64,000 bases of DNA from ATM1 sp003577165 (GCA_030263715.1 SZPM01000014.1:1-64000), one strand, 5' to 3'; positions 16,761 to 26,195 are shown, numbered from the stretch's first letter. Notes: generated from the letters alone by a model not told the origin. Made by a program: numbers and translations.

Positions 16761-16847
16761 TGGTGCCCTCGACTGGACTCGAACCAGCAAGCCCTTGCGG
16801 GCACTAGAACCTGAATCTAGCGTGTTTACCAATTTCACCACGAGGGC
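16761..16847 (-). tRNA. tRNA-Leu (CAG)
   Basis: The minus strand reads GCCCTCGTGGTGAAATTGGT at the 5' end. The anticodon stem CTAGA/TCTAG encloses loop TTCAGGT (anticodon CAG). A long class II variable arm (GCCCGCAAGGGC) and TTCGAGT follow. The acceptor stem GCCCTCG/CGAGGGC is perfect and CCA is encoded. Confidence 0.97.
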
Positions 16848-16907
16848 GGGGCCTCAGAGGATACCCTCCGTGGATTCCTATTCCAGGCGCGGGCTAAACT
16901 CGCCCCC

Positions 16908-17507
16908 GTGTCGAGCCGGAGACTCGTGGTCGCGATGACGGGGGCAAGCGGATCGATCTATGCGGTCCGGTTTCTGAAGGAAGCCGCGAATCACTTCGAT
17001 GAGATCTACCTCATGGCGACGAGACAGGCGCTTCAGGTCGCAGCGACCGAATTGAGCGCAGCTGTGTCGCCGGAGAACTTCACGGTAGCGGGTCTTCTCG
17101 GGAGCGAGCACCCGAACATCAAGGCGCTTAAGACCGATGACTTCTTCACGCCTCCAGCGAGCGGATCGTTCGTGCACGACGGAATGGTCGTAGTGCCGTG
17201 CAGCATGGGAACTCTTGGACGGATCGCCCACGGCACCAGTGACGACCTGATTACGCGAGCGGCGGACGTGTGTCTCAAAGAGCGGCGGCGCCTCGTGCTC
17301 GTTCCGCGTGAGATGCCGCTGAGCCTCACGATGATTCAGAACATGGCTCTCGTGACACAGGCTGGGGCGATTGTCCTCCCGGCGATGCCCGCTTGGTATG
17401 GCAGGCCGACGACTTTAGAGGATTTGGCGGACACGGTTGTTGCGCGGATGCTGCAAGCCGTCGGCGTCTCGCAGGGCATCGTGAAGCCCTGGATGTCCGA
17501 TGCGTGA
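16908..17507 (+). CDS. ubiX: UbiX flavin prenyltransferase
   Basis: 199 residues from GTG 16908. Family motifs: MTGASGSIYAVRFLKEA (FMN-binding loop), VVVPCSMGTLGRIAHGTSDD, CLKERRRLVLVPREMPLS and MPAWYGRPTTLEDL. The enzyme attaches a dimethylallyl group to FMN to make prenyl-FMN, the cofactor of UbiD-type decarboxylases. No ubiD is present here. Confidence 0.95.
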   Translation: MSSRRLVVAMTGASGSIYAVRFLKEAANHFDEIYLMATRQALQVAATELSAAVSPENFTVAGLLGSEHPNIKALKTDDFFTPPASGSFVHDGMVVVPCSMGTLGRIAHGTSDDLITRAADVCLKERRRLVLVPREMPLSLTMIQNMALVTQAGAIVLPAMPAWYGRPTTLEDLADTVVARMLQAVGVSQGIVKPWMSDA

Positions 17508-17586
17508 CGGCTCGCCAACGCCAGGCGCGCTGGTGTGCGGAACGTTCGAAGGGCAGATTCCTCTCAGGTATCCTTGCCGCCCGCGA

Positions 17587-17661
17587 GCCGACATAGCTCA
17601 GTGGTAGAGCAGCTGTTTCGTAAACAGCAGGTCGCCGGTTCGAATCCGGCTGTCGGCTCCA
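17587..17661 (+). tRNA. tRNA-Thr (CGT)
   Basis: GCCGACATAGCTCAGTGGTA starts the acceptor and D arm. The anticodon stem GCTGT/ACAGC holds loop TTCGTAA (anticodon CGT). The T arm is GCCGG-TTCGAAT-CCGGC, the acceptor stem closes with TGTCGGC, and CCA is encoded. Confidence 0.97.
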
Positions 17662-17710
17662 GCCACCCCCTCAGGTATTCCCGCGATATTCACCCGGCTG
17701 GACGCCCGTG

Positions 17711-19735
17711 TCAGCCCCCGCGATAGAGCAGTTCGCCAGGGATCAACTCTAGCGGCCGTCCAATCTGGCCCATTCTCAGTTCTAAATCCGCGCCGCCGGT
17801 CTTGTTGAACCAGAGCACGCGGATCCGGTGGAGGCCTTTGTCAAGTGGCGCGACGCCGCGTTTCGCTGCGGAGCTGTGGAGTCCGTCGTTGTCCACGACG
17901 ACTGTGCCGTCGATCTCGAGGCGCGATCCGTCGTCCGACCGCAGGTCGAACACGTAAGCGTCCGTAGAGTCCACTCGAAGGAACCCTTCGAACACGTAGG
18001 CCACGTACTCCTCCGTCGGGGGGGGAGGCAGAGTGACCGTGCCTACGGCGTCCGTCGCCACCGGAGTCAGCTCGGCGAAGTTTGGAAGTTTGTCCCAATT
18101 CCCCGCGTACTTCTTTCGCGCGAGCCCAGCGGCGGTTGTCGGCACGGTCGTCGCTGGCCAGGGCGCAACTTTCTCAAAGCGAACGGAGATGTCGTCACTC
18201 ACCAACTCGTCGTTGTAGAACGAAGCGGCCCGGAGGAGCGTGGTCGCACGCAGCCGGATCGGGCCGATGTACTCTCTCGATCGGTTCGTCGGCAGCGTGC
18301 CGTCCATGGTGTAACGGATCTTGAGGCCGGGACTTGCCACTCTGAGTTGAACGTCGAGCATATTGACGAACTGGAGCGCTGGGGCAATTACGGCCGGTTT
18401 CTCGAAGACGATCGGCTTGCCCTTGATGCGGACCTTCAGCACTGTCGCGTGCGGGTCGCGCTGGGCGGAAGGAAGACTTACACCGACCGAATTCGGCCCG
18501 AAGATGACGGTTAGATCCGACGAGACGCCGAGAACTTCCACTTTGTCCACTTCGTTGCCGAACCGTGGCAGCATGAGTGGCCCTTCAGAGGGCCATTCGA
18601 ATACGTGGAAGTAAAGGAAGGTGTCGTTGCCGTCTCGCTTCTGCGTGCATCGTCCCCACCCGAAGGGCTCGAAGGGACCGGCGTTCGTGCCGTGGATGGA
18701 TTCGCCGTTCACCTTCATCCACTGGCCGATCTCCCGCAGCCGATCGATGGACTCCTGAGGGAGCGTGCCGTCCGCCTTCGGGCCGATGTTGAGGAGGAAG
18801 TTGCCGCCCTTGCTTACGATGTCGCAGAGCATCCGCAGAAGTTCCGTCGTGGACTTGAAGTTCTTGTCTTCCGCGTTGAATCCCCAGTTGCGGTTCATCG
18901 TGATGCAGGATTCCCAGTCCACGCCGGGGATTCCGGTCGCGGGAATCTCCTGCTCGGGAGTGCCGAAGTCACCCGCATGTTCGCCTTCGGTCATCCCGGC
19001 CATCCCCCCCCGACCCTTATCAACACGGTTGTTCACGATGACGTCGGGCTTCACCTTTCGGCACAGTTCATAGAGGGGGCCGCCGTAGTCGTGGGTCCAT
19101 GTGCTTTCCCACTCACCGTCGAACCACATCACGCCGGGATCGTATTTCGTCAGGATTTCCGTCACTTGGTTCCGGAGGTATTCGACGAATCGGTCGAAGT
19201 TTGCTCCTTCAGCGGGCCGAGTCGCAACTTCCCAAGGTCGGCGGGGGAGATAGTCCGGGTGATGCCAGTCCATGATGGAGTGGTATGTGGAGAATCTCAC
19301 TCCACTCGCCTTGCATGCGTCGGATAGTTCTTTGAGGATGTCGCGTTTGAATGGCGTGGACATCACATCCCAGGCGGTGTATTGCGAATCGAAGAGGCAG
19401 AAACCGTCGTGGTGCTTGCTGGTGATGACGATGTACTTCATCCCGGCGTCCTCGGCCATGCGCACCCACTCCTTCGCATCGAACTTGACCGGGTTGAATT
19501 CGCTCAGAAGTTTTTCGTATTCGTCCACAGGGATGCGCGCCGTGTCGCGAATCCATTCTGCGTGGCCCTTCGAGCCTTTCCATTCACCCGCGAGAATCGA
19601 GTAAAGGCCCCAGTGAATGAACATTCCGAAGCGGGCCTCGCGCCACCAGGTCATCCGAGTGTCAGTGCCGGATTGGATGGGGTCGGTGATGTGTGTGCTC
19701 ATGAGGGCCGTTCCAGCCGCGATCAAAGTCAGCAT
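17711..19735 (-). CDS. GH29 alpha-L-fucosidase with C-terminal PA14 domain
   Basis: 674 residues from ATG 19735, chosen because AAAGGAGA lies about 7 bp upstream and a short signal-like segment follows; the longer frame to 19831 overlaps the divergent gene. The GH29 barrel shows FGMFIHWGLYSILAGEW, ITSKHHDGFCLFDS, and VMWFDGEWEST, whose Asp is the expected nucleophile. After about residue 430 come a chitobiase-like C-terminal module (KIRYTMDGTLPTNRS) and a PA14-like domain with RVDSTDAYVFDLRSDDGSRL. The PA14 part may bind glycans. Probably exported; removes terminal fucose. It is near an epimerase, sugar kinase and MFS transporter. Confidence 0.9.
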   Translation of the reverse strand: MLTLIAAGTALMSTHITDPIQSGTDTRMTWWREARFGMFIHWGLYSILAGEWKGSKGHAEWIRDTARIPVDEYEKLLSEFNPVKFDAKEWVRMAEDAGMKYIVITSKHHDGFCLFDSQYTAWDVMSTPFKRDILKELSDACKASGVRFSTYHSIMDWHHPDYLPRRPWEVATRPAEGANFDRFVEYLRNQVTEILTKYDPGVMWFDGEWESTWTHDYGGPLYELCRKVKPDVIVNNRVDKGRGGMAGMTEGEHAGDFGTPEQEIPATGIPGVDWESCITMNRNWGFNAEDKNFKSTTELLRMLCDIVSKGGNFLLNIGPKADGTLPQESIDRLREIGQWMKVNGESIHGTNAGPFEPFGWGRCTQKRDGNDTFLYFHVFEWPSEGPLMLPRFGNEVDKVEVLGVSSDLTVIFGPNSVGVSLPSAQRDPHATVLKVRIKGKPIVFEKPAVIAPALQFVNMLDVQLRVASPGLKIRYTMDGTLPTNRSREYIGPIRLRATTLLRAASFYNDELVSDDISVRFEKVAPWPATTVPTTAAGLARKKYAGNWDKLPNFAELTPVATDAVGTVTLPPPPTEEYVAYVFEGFLRVDSTDAYVFDLRSDDGSRLEIDGTVVVDNDGLHSSAAKRGVAPLDKGLHRIRVLWFNKTGGADLELRMGQIGRPLELIPGELLYRGG

Positions 19736-19824
19736 GGCTCGATCTCCTTTCTGCGGTGGGCCAAAAAGTCCTTTGAGGGACAGCCTCCATTGGCGGCGCG
19801 AGTGACCTGAAGTAAGATGGATCG

Positions 19825-20232
19825 ATGTCAAACGACCAACTCGATCAGCACGCCTTGGCCGCAGGCCGAGCTTTTCCCTGGCATGAACTCTACGTTCCCG
19901 ATGTGGCCGCCGCGGTCGATTTCTACTCGAAGGTGTTCGACATGGGCAGCGATACTATGCCGATGGGCGACGGCGCGTCTTACACGATGCTGAGCGTCAA
20001 CGGTGTCTCGATCGCCGGCGTCATGTCCACGAATTCGCCGGAGATGCCGAACGTGCCGCCCCACTGGGCCATTTACATGACCGTGGACGATGTCGACGCT
20101 CGCCTGGCGAAGGTCACCGAGAACGGCGGGACCGTCGTCGTGCCTCCGATGGACATTCCCAACGTAGGCCGGATGGCCCTCATCGCCGACCCACAGGGCG
20201 CCCACATTTGGCTCTACAAACACTCGATGTAA
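19825..20232 (+). CDS. VOC (glyoxalase/bleomycin-resistance) family protein
   Basis: 135 residues with two beta-alpha-beta-beta-beta repeats: FPWHELYVPDVAAAVDFYSK and PHWAIYMTVDDVDARLAKVT, ending RMALIADPQGAHIWLYKHS. The fold binds a metal at paired H/E positions; substrate unknown. It resembles small stand-alone enzymes annotated as hydroxylase-type VOC proteins. Divergent from the fucosidase. Confidence 0.85.
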   Translation: MSNDQLDQHALAAGRAFPWHELYVPDVAAAVDFYSKVFDMGSDTMPMGDGASYTMLSVNGVSIAGVMSTNSPEMPNVPPHWAIYMTVDDVDARLAKVTENGGTVVVPPMDIPNVGRMALIADPQGAHIWLYKHSM

Positions 20233-20244
20233 TCGAGCGATCAA

Positions 20245-20270
20245 GGCGGCCGGTGATTTCGCCGGCCGCC
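20245..20270. terminator. Bidirectional hairpin between convergent genes
   Basis: A perfect 9-bp stem GGCGGCCGG (20245-20253) / CCGGCCGCC (20262-20270) lies exactly between the convergent VOC and epimerase stops. No strong U tract follows on either strand, so its efficiency as an intrinsic terminator is uncertain. Confidence 0.6.
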
Positions 20271-20272
20271 CC

Positions 20273-21442
20273 TTACCAGGCCTCCAGCAACTTCCAGCAG
20301 TAGAGTTGCATCCGGCCGAGGTGGAACGCGCCCTTCCACATGTTCCCCTTGAGGGTAGAGGAGACCGTACCGTCGCGATGGAGGTACCCAAACCAGTCTC
20401 CATGCTCCGGATCCGGAAAATGGGCGTAGGCCCAGTCATGCACCTGAGAGTGCATCTCCTCGTAGCGGGCATCTCCGGTCAGGCGGTGGGCCAGCAGGGC
20501 GGCGATGATCGCCTCGTTGTGAGGCCACCAGAACTTCATGTCGTGCCAATACTCCTGTACCTCGCCGCCATGTAGGTCCACGAAGTAATGGAGTCCGCCG
20601 AATTCGCGATCCCAGCCTCGCTCCCACATCCAATCGAGCATCTGCAGGCCGGTTTGCAGATGCTGCTCGCCGTTTCGAATCATCGCTTCGTGCAGGATAA
20701 ACCACGCGGCTTCGATGGCGTGTCCGGGATTGAGCGTCCGACCGTCGAAATGATCGAGGATGCTTCCGTCGGGCGCGACGCTCTCCATCACTGCGCGAAG
20801 CTCCGGCTTTATGAAGTCTCGGCGAATCTCCGCGATACACTCGTCTATGATCGCGTCCGCATCTTGGAATTGGCAGCTGGTCCGCAGTACTTGCGCCAAG
20901 TTGATCGTGATCATCAGCGGGCCGAGTCCCTTCATGCGCCGAGTTTCGGGAATGACTTTCGGAGGAAGCAGCCCTTCGGTCGTCACCAATCGCCGAAACT
21001 GATGAAAGAGATCAACGGCCTTTCGCTTGTGCTCGTCCGAATTCGCTGAACGACCGTACGCTGCATATGCTATGCAAGCAAATGCCTCGGAATAGGCGTA
21101 CCGTCTTTTGCGAAGCGGACGGCCATCCTCTGTGACAATGAAGAACATTCGGCCGTCTTCGTCGAAGCAGAACTTCTCGAGAAAGTCGACTGCAGAACGC
21201 GAAAGACGTAGCCACTCGTCGCGAGGCTCGACTTCGGAGTACAGCGTTCCATACAGCCAGCCGAAGCGGCCCTGGTGCCATACGGACTTGTCGGTGTCCA
21301 CGACGCTCCCGTCGCGCGCAAGCGCGGTGTAGAAGCCTTCGTGCCGATCGTCGGGGGCGTTCTTCGTCCAGAACGGCAGGGTGTCGAGGAGGAGCCCGTC
21401 GCGATAAACGGAAAGAAGGTTTGCTCGCCGGTCAGAGTCCAT
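20273..21442 (-). CDS. N-acylglucosamine 2-epimerase family protein
   Basis: 389 residues with the (alpha/alpha)6-barrel pattern of AGE/cellobiose 2-epimerase enzymes: KSVWHQGRFGWLYGTLYSEV, LNPGHAIEAAWFILHEAM with its catalytic-type His, EYWHDMKFWWPHNEAIIAAL and the terminal GNMWKGAFHLGRMQLYCWKL. It likely interconverts GlcNAc and ManNAc or epimerises another free sugar at C2. It lies 20 bp downstream of the sugar kinase gene, probably in one operon. Confidence 0.9.
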   Translation of the reverse strand: MDSDRRANLLSVYRDGLLLDTLPFWTKNAPDDRHEGFYTALARDGSVVDTDKSVWHQGRFGWLYGTLYSEVEPRDEWLRLSRSAVDFLEKFCFDEDGRMFFIVTEDGRPLRKRRYAYSEAFACIAYAAYGRSANSDEHKRKAVDLFHQFRRLVTTEGLLPPKVIPETRRMKGLGPLMITINLAQVLRTSCQFQDADAIIDECIAEIRRDFIKPELRAVMESVAPDGSILDHFDGRTLNPGHAIEAAWFILHEAMIRNGEQHLQTGLQMLDWMWERGWDREFGGLHYFVDLHGGEVQEYWHDMKFWWPHNEAIIAALLAHRLTGDARYEEMHSQVHDWAYAHFPDPEHGDWFGYLHRDGTVSSTLKGNMWKGAFHLGRMQLYCWKLLEAW

Positions 21443-21462
21443 ATTCGTCGGGAAAACTTAGA

Positions 21463-22572
21463 CTAAGCGAGCGTCAGCCTTCGGCCAACGATGGCCGTCA
21501 TCTCTTGCATCGCGACCTCAATAGACCGTGCTAACTTGAACTGCGCCCGCGCTCGAACCAGGTTGTGGTCCGGGTGGTGGATCTTGAAGTACGGGTCTCC
21601 CTGCAGATAATCCGTCAAGAAGCGCACCCCGATTTCGAAAGTGATCAGTAGGCCGGAGAAGGCAAGCTGCTCGACTTCCTCGTGCGTGAGGACGCCGCCC
21701 GCAGACTCCAGGAAGCCGGCGACGAGCGCCTCAAACATCTCCAACTCGACTTCCACTAGATCGAGGTCCTCTTCGTCTTCCGCGGCTCGCGACGTAGCAG
21801 TGCGCACCATGTCGCCGAAGTCGTAAAGCGATAGGCCCGGCATGACTGTATCGAGGTCAATGACGCAGATGCCTTCACCTGTGTCGTCGCAGATCATCAC
21901 ATTGTTGAGCTTCGTGTCGTTGTGAGTGACGCGAGTGGGAAGAAGACCACGCTCGTGCATTTCGATGAGGCGCGAGACGATCTGCTGCCGATCGAGCGCG
22001 AAGCGGATCTCTTGTTCGGCTGCTTTGACGCGACCACACGAGTCTTCTCGGATCGCGTTAGCGAGATGCTCAAACCTCCGAGGAGTGTTGTGAAAGTTCG
22101 GAAGCGTCTCGATCAGTGAGTCAGCGGGGAAGTCTGCAAGATCTGCAATGAAGCCACCGAATGCCTTCGCCGCTTGGTAGGCTAACTCAGTGGACTCGAC
22201 CGTGTCGTAAGTCTTCGCCCGTTCGATGAAGTTGTATGCTCGCCACCACAATCCATAGTCATCTTCCGTGTGATTGGCGCCGCTTTTCGTGGGGATCACG
22301 CGCAGCACGTGTCGATCGAGGTCGCCGTTGTGTCTGGCTGAGAGTTTGTCCCTCAAATGCGAGGTGACTCGCACGATGTTCTCCATCAGCCCGGCAGGCT
22401 CCGTGAAGATCTCGGTGTTGAGGTGCTGGACGAGGATGCGCTTGCGGCCTTCGTCCGTTCGAAACCAGGCTGCAAAGGTGTCGTTGATATGCCCCGAGCC
22501 GATTCGCTCCGCGCCTTCGAAGGTGCCGGGGACCTCGAAGTCCCCGACGATTTCAGCAACCCGCTCCAACAT
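21463..22572 (-). CDS. N-acetylhexosamine 1-kinase-like (APH fold)
   Basis: 369 residues from ATG 22572; further upstream the frame is Arg/His-rich noise overlapping the divergent transporter. Aminoglycoside-phosphotransferase fold: nucleotide loop RIGSGHINDTF, catalytic loop RVTHNDTKLNNVMI and metal-binding CVIDLDTVMPGLSLYDFGDM. The last two strongly resemble NahK, which phosphorylates GlcNAc/GalNAc at C1 in lacto-N-biose/galacto-N-biose use. Transcribed with the AGE gene; the two probably process hexosamines released by the neighbouring glycosidases. Confidence 0.82.
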   Translation of the reverse strand: MLERVAEIVGDFEVPGTFEGAERIGSGHINDTFAAWFRTDEGRKRILVQHLNTEIFTEPAGLMENIVRVTSHLRDKLSARHNGDLDRHVLRVIPTKSGANHTEDDYGLWWRAYNFIERAKTYDTVESTELAYQAAKAFGGFIADLADFPADSLIETLPNFHNTPRRFEHLANAIREDSCGRVKAAEQEIRFALDRQQIVSRLIEMHERGLLPTRVTHNDTKLNNVMICDDTGEGICVIDLDTVMPGLSLYDFGDMVRTATSRAAEDEEDLDLVEVELEMFEALVAGFLESAGGVLTHEEVEQLAFSGLLITFEIGVRFLTDYLQGDPYFKIHHPDHNLVRARAQFKLARSIEVAMQEMTAIVGRRLTLA

Positions 22573-22647
22573 GTAGATCGCCCGAACCGGCGTGCCATCG
22601 TACCTGGAGGCGGGGGAGCGGGAGGCCGGAGGCATAATTGCCCACCT

Positions 22648-23904
22648 GTGGCGAGGACGAGGGGGTCGGCGTTCGAAGGGGTTACCCGTTACCAGTGGCT
22701 CGTGCTCGCGGTCGCCTGGATGGGCTGGGTGTTCGACATCATGGACTCGGCCCTGTTCAACTTTGCGAAGGCGCCGATGCTGAAGGAACTGCTGGGCCAG
22801 GCGGGCTACGAAGCGAGGGGCGCGGCAGTCGAAGGGGTCATCTTCACGGTATTTCTGATCGGCTGGGCGCTCGGCGGCGCGCTGTTCGGATACCTGGCCG
22901 ACCGGTGGGGCCGCGTGAAGACGATGGCCGTCACGATCCTGATCTACACGCTGTTCACAGGCCTGACCGCTCTCTGTGCGACATGGGAGCAGGTGGCGGT
23001 GGTGAGGTTCATCACAGGCCTGGGAATCGGAGGTGAGTGGGCGGCCGGCGCAGCCCTGGTGGCAGAGGTGTTTCCAGATCGCGCGCGGGCTGCAGCGGCC
23101 TCGTTCCTTCAATCGGCGGCTGCGATCGGCCCGGTGTTCGCATCACTTCTAAACCTCGCGGAGCCCCACTTCGGATGGAGGTTTCTGTTCCTGGCGGGCA
23201 TCGCGCCTGCTGCCGTCGTGATCGTGATCCGCATTTGGGTGCGCGAATCCGAGAAGTGGACTGCTGCGACAACGCAAAAACCCAAGGTGACCGAACTTTG
23301 GCAGAAGCCGCCGCTCCGCCGAAACCTCATCGTCTCAATGCTTTTGGGTGCGGTTGGCATCGCGGCTGCGGCCAACGTCTCGTTTTGGCTCCCGAACTTC
23401 GTGGCGTCCGTGTCTCCGGGCATTCCGGCGAGCGACGTCCAGATTCGAACGAGCACGGCGACGATGGTGCTTCACATCGGGACGTTGCTGGGCGTTTTCG
23501 TCGTTCCGTGGCTCTGCGACAAGTGGGGAAGGCGTCAAACTCTCCTCGCTTGCATGATTGCAAGCCCCATCTCAGTGCTCATCACCTCACGCGCAGCGCA
23601 TGACTTTTCGACTCTCCTTCTTTTCGCGCCGCTGATGTCGTTCACGACGATTGGAATGTCCGCTGCGTTCGTGCTGTATTTCCCTGAGCTCTTTCCGACG
23701 CGGCTTCGCGCGACGGGAGCGGGGGCAGCGTACAACGTCGCGCGAATTCTCTCTGCTGGAATCCCGCTGCTCACTGCAGCTGTGATCGGATCGGGGACAG
23801 ATAAAGTGGGTCAGGGAATTGCGACGACGGCGTTGGTGCTGGGCATGGGCGTGTTCGTTCTCTGGTTCGCGCCGGAAACAAAAGGGAAGCCGCTCCCCGA
23901 TTAG
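22648..23904 (+). CDS. MFS transporter, sugar/acid porter type
   Basis: 418 residues from GTG 22648; the start is approximate, and no ATG precedes the first helix. Twelve membrane helices with MFS signatures: FGYLADRWGRVKTMAV after helix 2, VRFITGLGIGGEWAAGAALV, and LCDKWGRRQTLLA in the second half. The GIGGEW segment resembles aromatic-acid/sialate-type MHS porters. Position beside a hexosamine kinase and epimerase suggests an amino-sugar, sialic-acid-like or glycan-fragment substrate. Overlaps the end of the convergent glycosidase by 4 bp. Confidence 0.85.
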   Translation: MARTRGSAFEGVTRYQWLVLAVAWMGWVFDIMDSALFNFAKAPMLKELLGQAGYEARGAAVEGVIFTVFLIGWALGGALFGYLADRWGRVKTMAVTILIYTLFTGLTALCATWEQVAVVRFITGLGIGGEWAAGAALVAEVFPDRARAAAASFLQSAAAIGPVFASLLNLAEPHFGWRFLFLAGIAPAAVVIVIRIWVRESEKWTAATTQKPKVTELWQKPPLRRNLIVSMLLGAVGIAAAANVSFWLPNFVASVSPGIPASDVQIRTSTATMVLHIGTLLGVFVVPWLCDKWGRRQTLLACMIASPISVLITSRAAHDFSTLLLFAPLMSFTTIGMSAAFVLYFPELFPTRLRATGAGAAYNVARILSAGIPLLTAAVIGSGTDKVGQGIATTALVLGMGVFVLWFAPETKGKPLPD

Positions 23905-26114
23905 CGTGTAAACACCAAATAGGAGAACCCTCGCGCCGGTATCGAGACCGTGAATTCTGCCCTCCGATCTTCGGCAAGTGTGATGGACTTCGGTGGGCCG
24001 TCGTTCACGGACACTCGAGCACGATCCTTCAAACCGGTGTAGTAGAGGGGCACGCGAACATCGTATTCCACAGCGTAGTCTGAGGGGTTCCAAAGTGCCG
24101 CGAGCGCGCGCTCGTCGAGGGATGGATTCACGTGAACGATCCAATCCACATCTCGGCCGTCGGCGCGCCTCCCGTGCACGATGTCCGACTCCAGAATTGC
24201 GCGGTGCTTCTTGAACCACGCGACCCACTTTTGGACAAGACGCTTGGTCTCCTCGGAGTCATAGAGCCTCGGACCGCGGTAGCAGGCCTGTGCGCCGAAC
24301 GCGAGGTTGTTGATTAGATGCTGCTCGTAGTCGGCGAGGTGTTCGCGAAGCGGCTCGATGGTGGCTGCCGCCCCCCCGCCGTGGTACTGCACGAGCGGAA
24401 CGAACATCCAGCCCATTGTCGGCGGTTTTTCCCACGTGCCGTCGAACAGGTTTTGCCTTGCGTGGATGTGCTGTTGCTCGCGAGGCAGAGACCAGTTGGT
24501 TTCGCGATAGCCCATCGCGATCTTGTTCGATCCAGCGAGCACGTACCAGTCCGGCACGTTGAGGTGAACGCCGCGCTGTCGGCACCAGCGATAGAGTTCA
24601 GCGATTCGCCGGAACTGCTTCCACTGTGAATCCTCCAAGCCGGCGTGTCCGGGGTGGGTCGTGGACGAGCAAACGTCTCCAGGATAACTGCCGTCGTGCT
24701 CGAGCAGATCGAAGCCGGTCTCCTCGATGAACTTCCTGAGATTGGCAAAATACTGGTCGCCCCATCGGCTGAGAAGGCAGGGCGAGTTGCCAAAGATCGC
24801 GCCTCCAGGCTTGCCAGTGTTCGGGTTGATGACGTCGTCTTCCGGGCTGATCGAGCGACTTGCGAGGAGCGAGTAGCCGCCGAGCGAGACACCGCGCTCG
24901 TGCGCGAAATCCACGAGGCGCCTGATCTTGGCAATGTTGGCTGCACTTGCGTCCTCCATATTTAGCCCACTGCCGAAACTGAGAATTACCATTTCGAAAC
25001 CGACCTCGGCGCACTGCTGGATTGCCTCCATCGCCTGTTTCTCGTCGAGGCTCGTCAAATGGAGCATGAGGGGGCTCTCGGTGATCCACGGCGCAAGCAC
25101 GCGAAGCGCACTTCGTACGGCGAGGCCTCGGCGTTCGCGCTCCGTCGAATCGTGGAGCAATCCGAAGACGCGAAACGAGCGAAGCGTCTCGTTCGGCGCG
25201 ATGGAGACGTTCGGCCCTACGGGCGGCTCCGCGCGGAGAATTGCAGGCATCTTCAACTCATAGTTGACTTGTGTGTCGTATTGGGGATCCGTCGCGAGCG
25301 AGACGGCGCGGTTCGCGTTAGCCATCGTGTCTCCGCCGAACGAGTAATCCGTGAAGAGGTGCAGATCTGGGTCTCGCCACTTTGGCTGTTGACCGACCGC
25401 CGACTCCGGCTCGACGAAGCAGATCTCTTCGACGACGAGGCGATTCAGTGTAAGTGGCTCACTTCCGGTGTTCTTGATCTCCACCCACTTCGAATAGAGC
25501 GGCATGCCGTCGTACATCTCGTACCGAACGATCACTTCGAAACGGTGTCGAGTCGAGGCTCGTGACCGGAAGACCAGGGCCAGGCCTCGCCCCTTCGGCG
25601 GCCAAAGGATGTCGTGCGCCAGTTTGCTGCGCTTCCATTCGAGACGGGCTTCGATCGGCACAAGGGAGGCTGAGATGAATTCGAGACCGTTCTCCGGCGC
25701 GGTCATCCGTTCGAGCCAAGTCTCCCTCAGGTAGGCGCGATCGGGCTGTCCTTCGAGACCTCCGGCGACATAAGACACACCGTCGAGGACGAAGGTCGCT
25801 TCCGGCGTGACGGCGCGAATCATCTCTGCGCCGGTGGCGGATAGGCGAAGCGAGATCGTCGTGGGGCTGGACCCGAGAAGCAGAGTCCGTTCCATGACGC
25901 CGTTCGAGAGCGTCACTCTGTTTGGGCCTGTTCGAAACGCGCCGGTCGCGTAGCCGGCTTCGCCAATGAGCCAGTCGCGCGAGTCGCCCTGCGGCAGTGG
26001 CTTGAGCGATGACATGAATTGCGCGACGTCCGGCTGCATGGTACAGGCGCAGGCTAGCACGAGAAGGGCGGGAGAGGGCACGACCGCATTCTGGCAGGCG
26101 GGGTCCGGCCGCAT
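23901..26114 (-). CDS. Exported glycoside hydrolase, clan GH-D-like
   Basis: 737 residues. The N-terminus has a hydrophobic segment PALLVLACAC that may be a lipoprotein signal; a GTG at 26081 is an alternative start. Residues about 60-330 form a beta-sandwich like the N-terminal domain of GH36 enzymes. The middle is a TIM barrel with EMVILSFGSGLNMED, ARGVSLGGYSLLA-like strands and FDLLEHDGSYPGDVC, where the Asp is a candidate nucleophile. The C-terminal beta domain ends GFSYLVF. Similar uncharacterised proteins are labelled alpha-galactosidase. I am confident of the hydrolase architecture, not of the exact sugar. Confidence 0.7.
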   Translation of the reverse strand: MRPDPACQNAVVPSPALLVLACACTMQPDVAQFMSSLKPLPQGDSRDWLIGEAGYATGAFRTGPNRVTLSNGVMERTLLLGSSPTTISLRLSATGAEMIRAVTPEATFVLDGVSYVAGGLEGQPDRAYLRETWLERMTAPENGLEFISASLVPIEARLEWKRSKLAHDILWPPKGRGLALVFRSRASTRHRFEVIVRYEMYDGMPLYSKWVEIKNTGSEPLTLNRLVVEEICFVEPESAVGQQPKWRDPDLHLFTDYSFGGDTMANANRAVSLATDPQYDTQVNYELKMPAILRAEPPVGPNVSIAPNETLRSFRVFGLLHDSTERERRGLAVRSALRVLAPWITESPLMLHLTSLDEKQAMEAIQQCAEVGFEMVILSFGSGLNMEDASAANIAKIRRLVDFAHERGVSLGGYSLLASRSISPEDDVINPNTGKPGGAIFGNSPCLLSRWGDQYFANLRKFIEETGFDLLEHDGSYPGDVCSSTTHPGHAGLEDSQWKQFRRIAELYRWCRQRGVHLNVPDWYVLAGSNKIAMGYRETNWSLPREQQHIHARQNLFDGTWEKPPTMGWMFVPLVQYHGGGAAATIEPLREHLADYEQHLINNLAFGAQACYRGPRLYDSEETKRLVQKWVAWFKKHRAILESDIVHGRRADGRDVDWIVHVNPSLDERALAALWNPSDYAVEYDVRVPLYYTGLKDRARVSVNDGPPKSITLAEDRRAEFTVSIPARGFSYLVFTR

Positions 26115-26195
26115 CGCGCCGGATGCGGCGACCGATTGCCGCGCAACTCATGGCGTGGCCATAATGGGAGCCAGCGAGTCGAAGGTGAATCCCGC

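Noticed and set aside
16756..17661. Integration site at the tRNA genes
   Set aside because: Both tRNAs are complete, with no repeat of their 3' ends nearby and no integrase; the flanking genes are ordinary.
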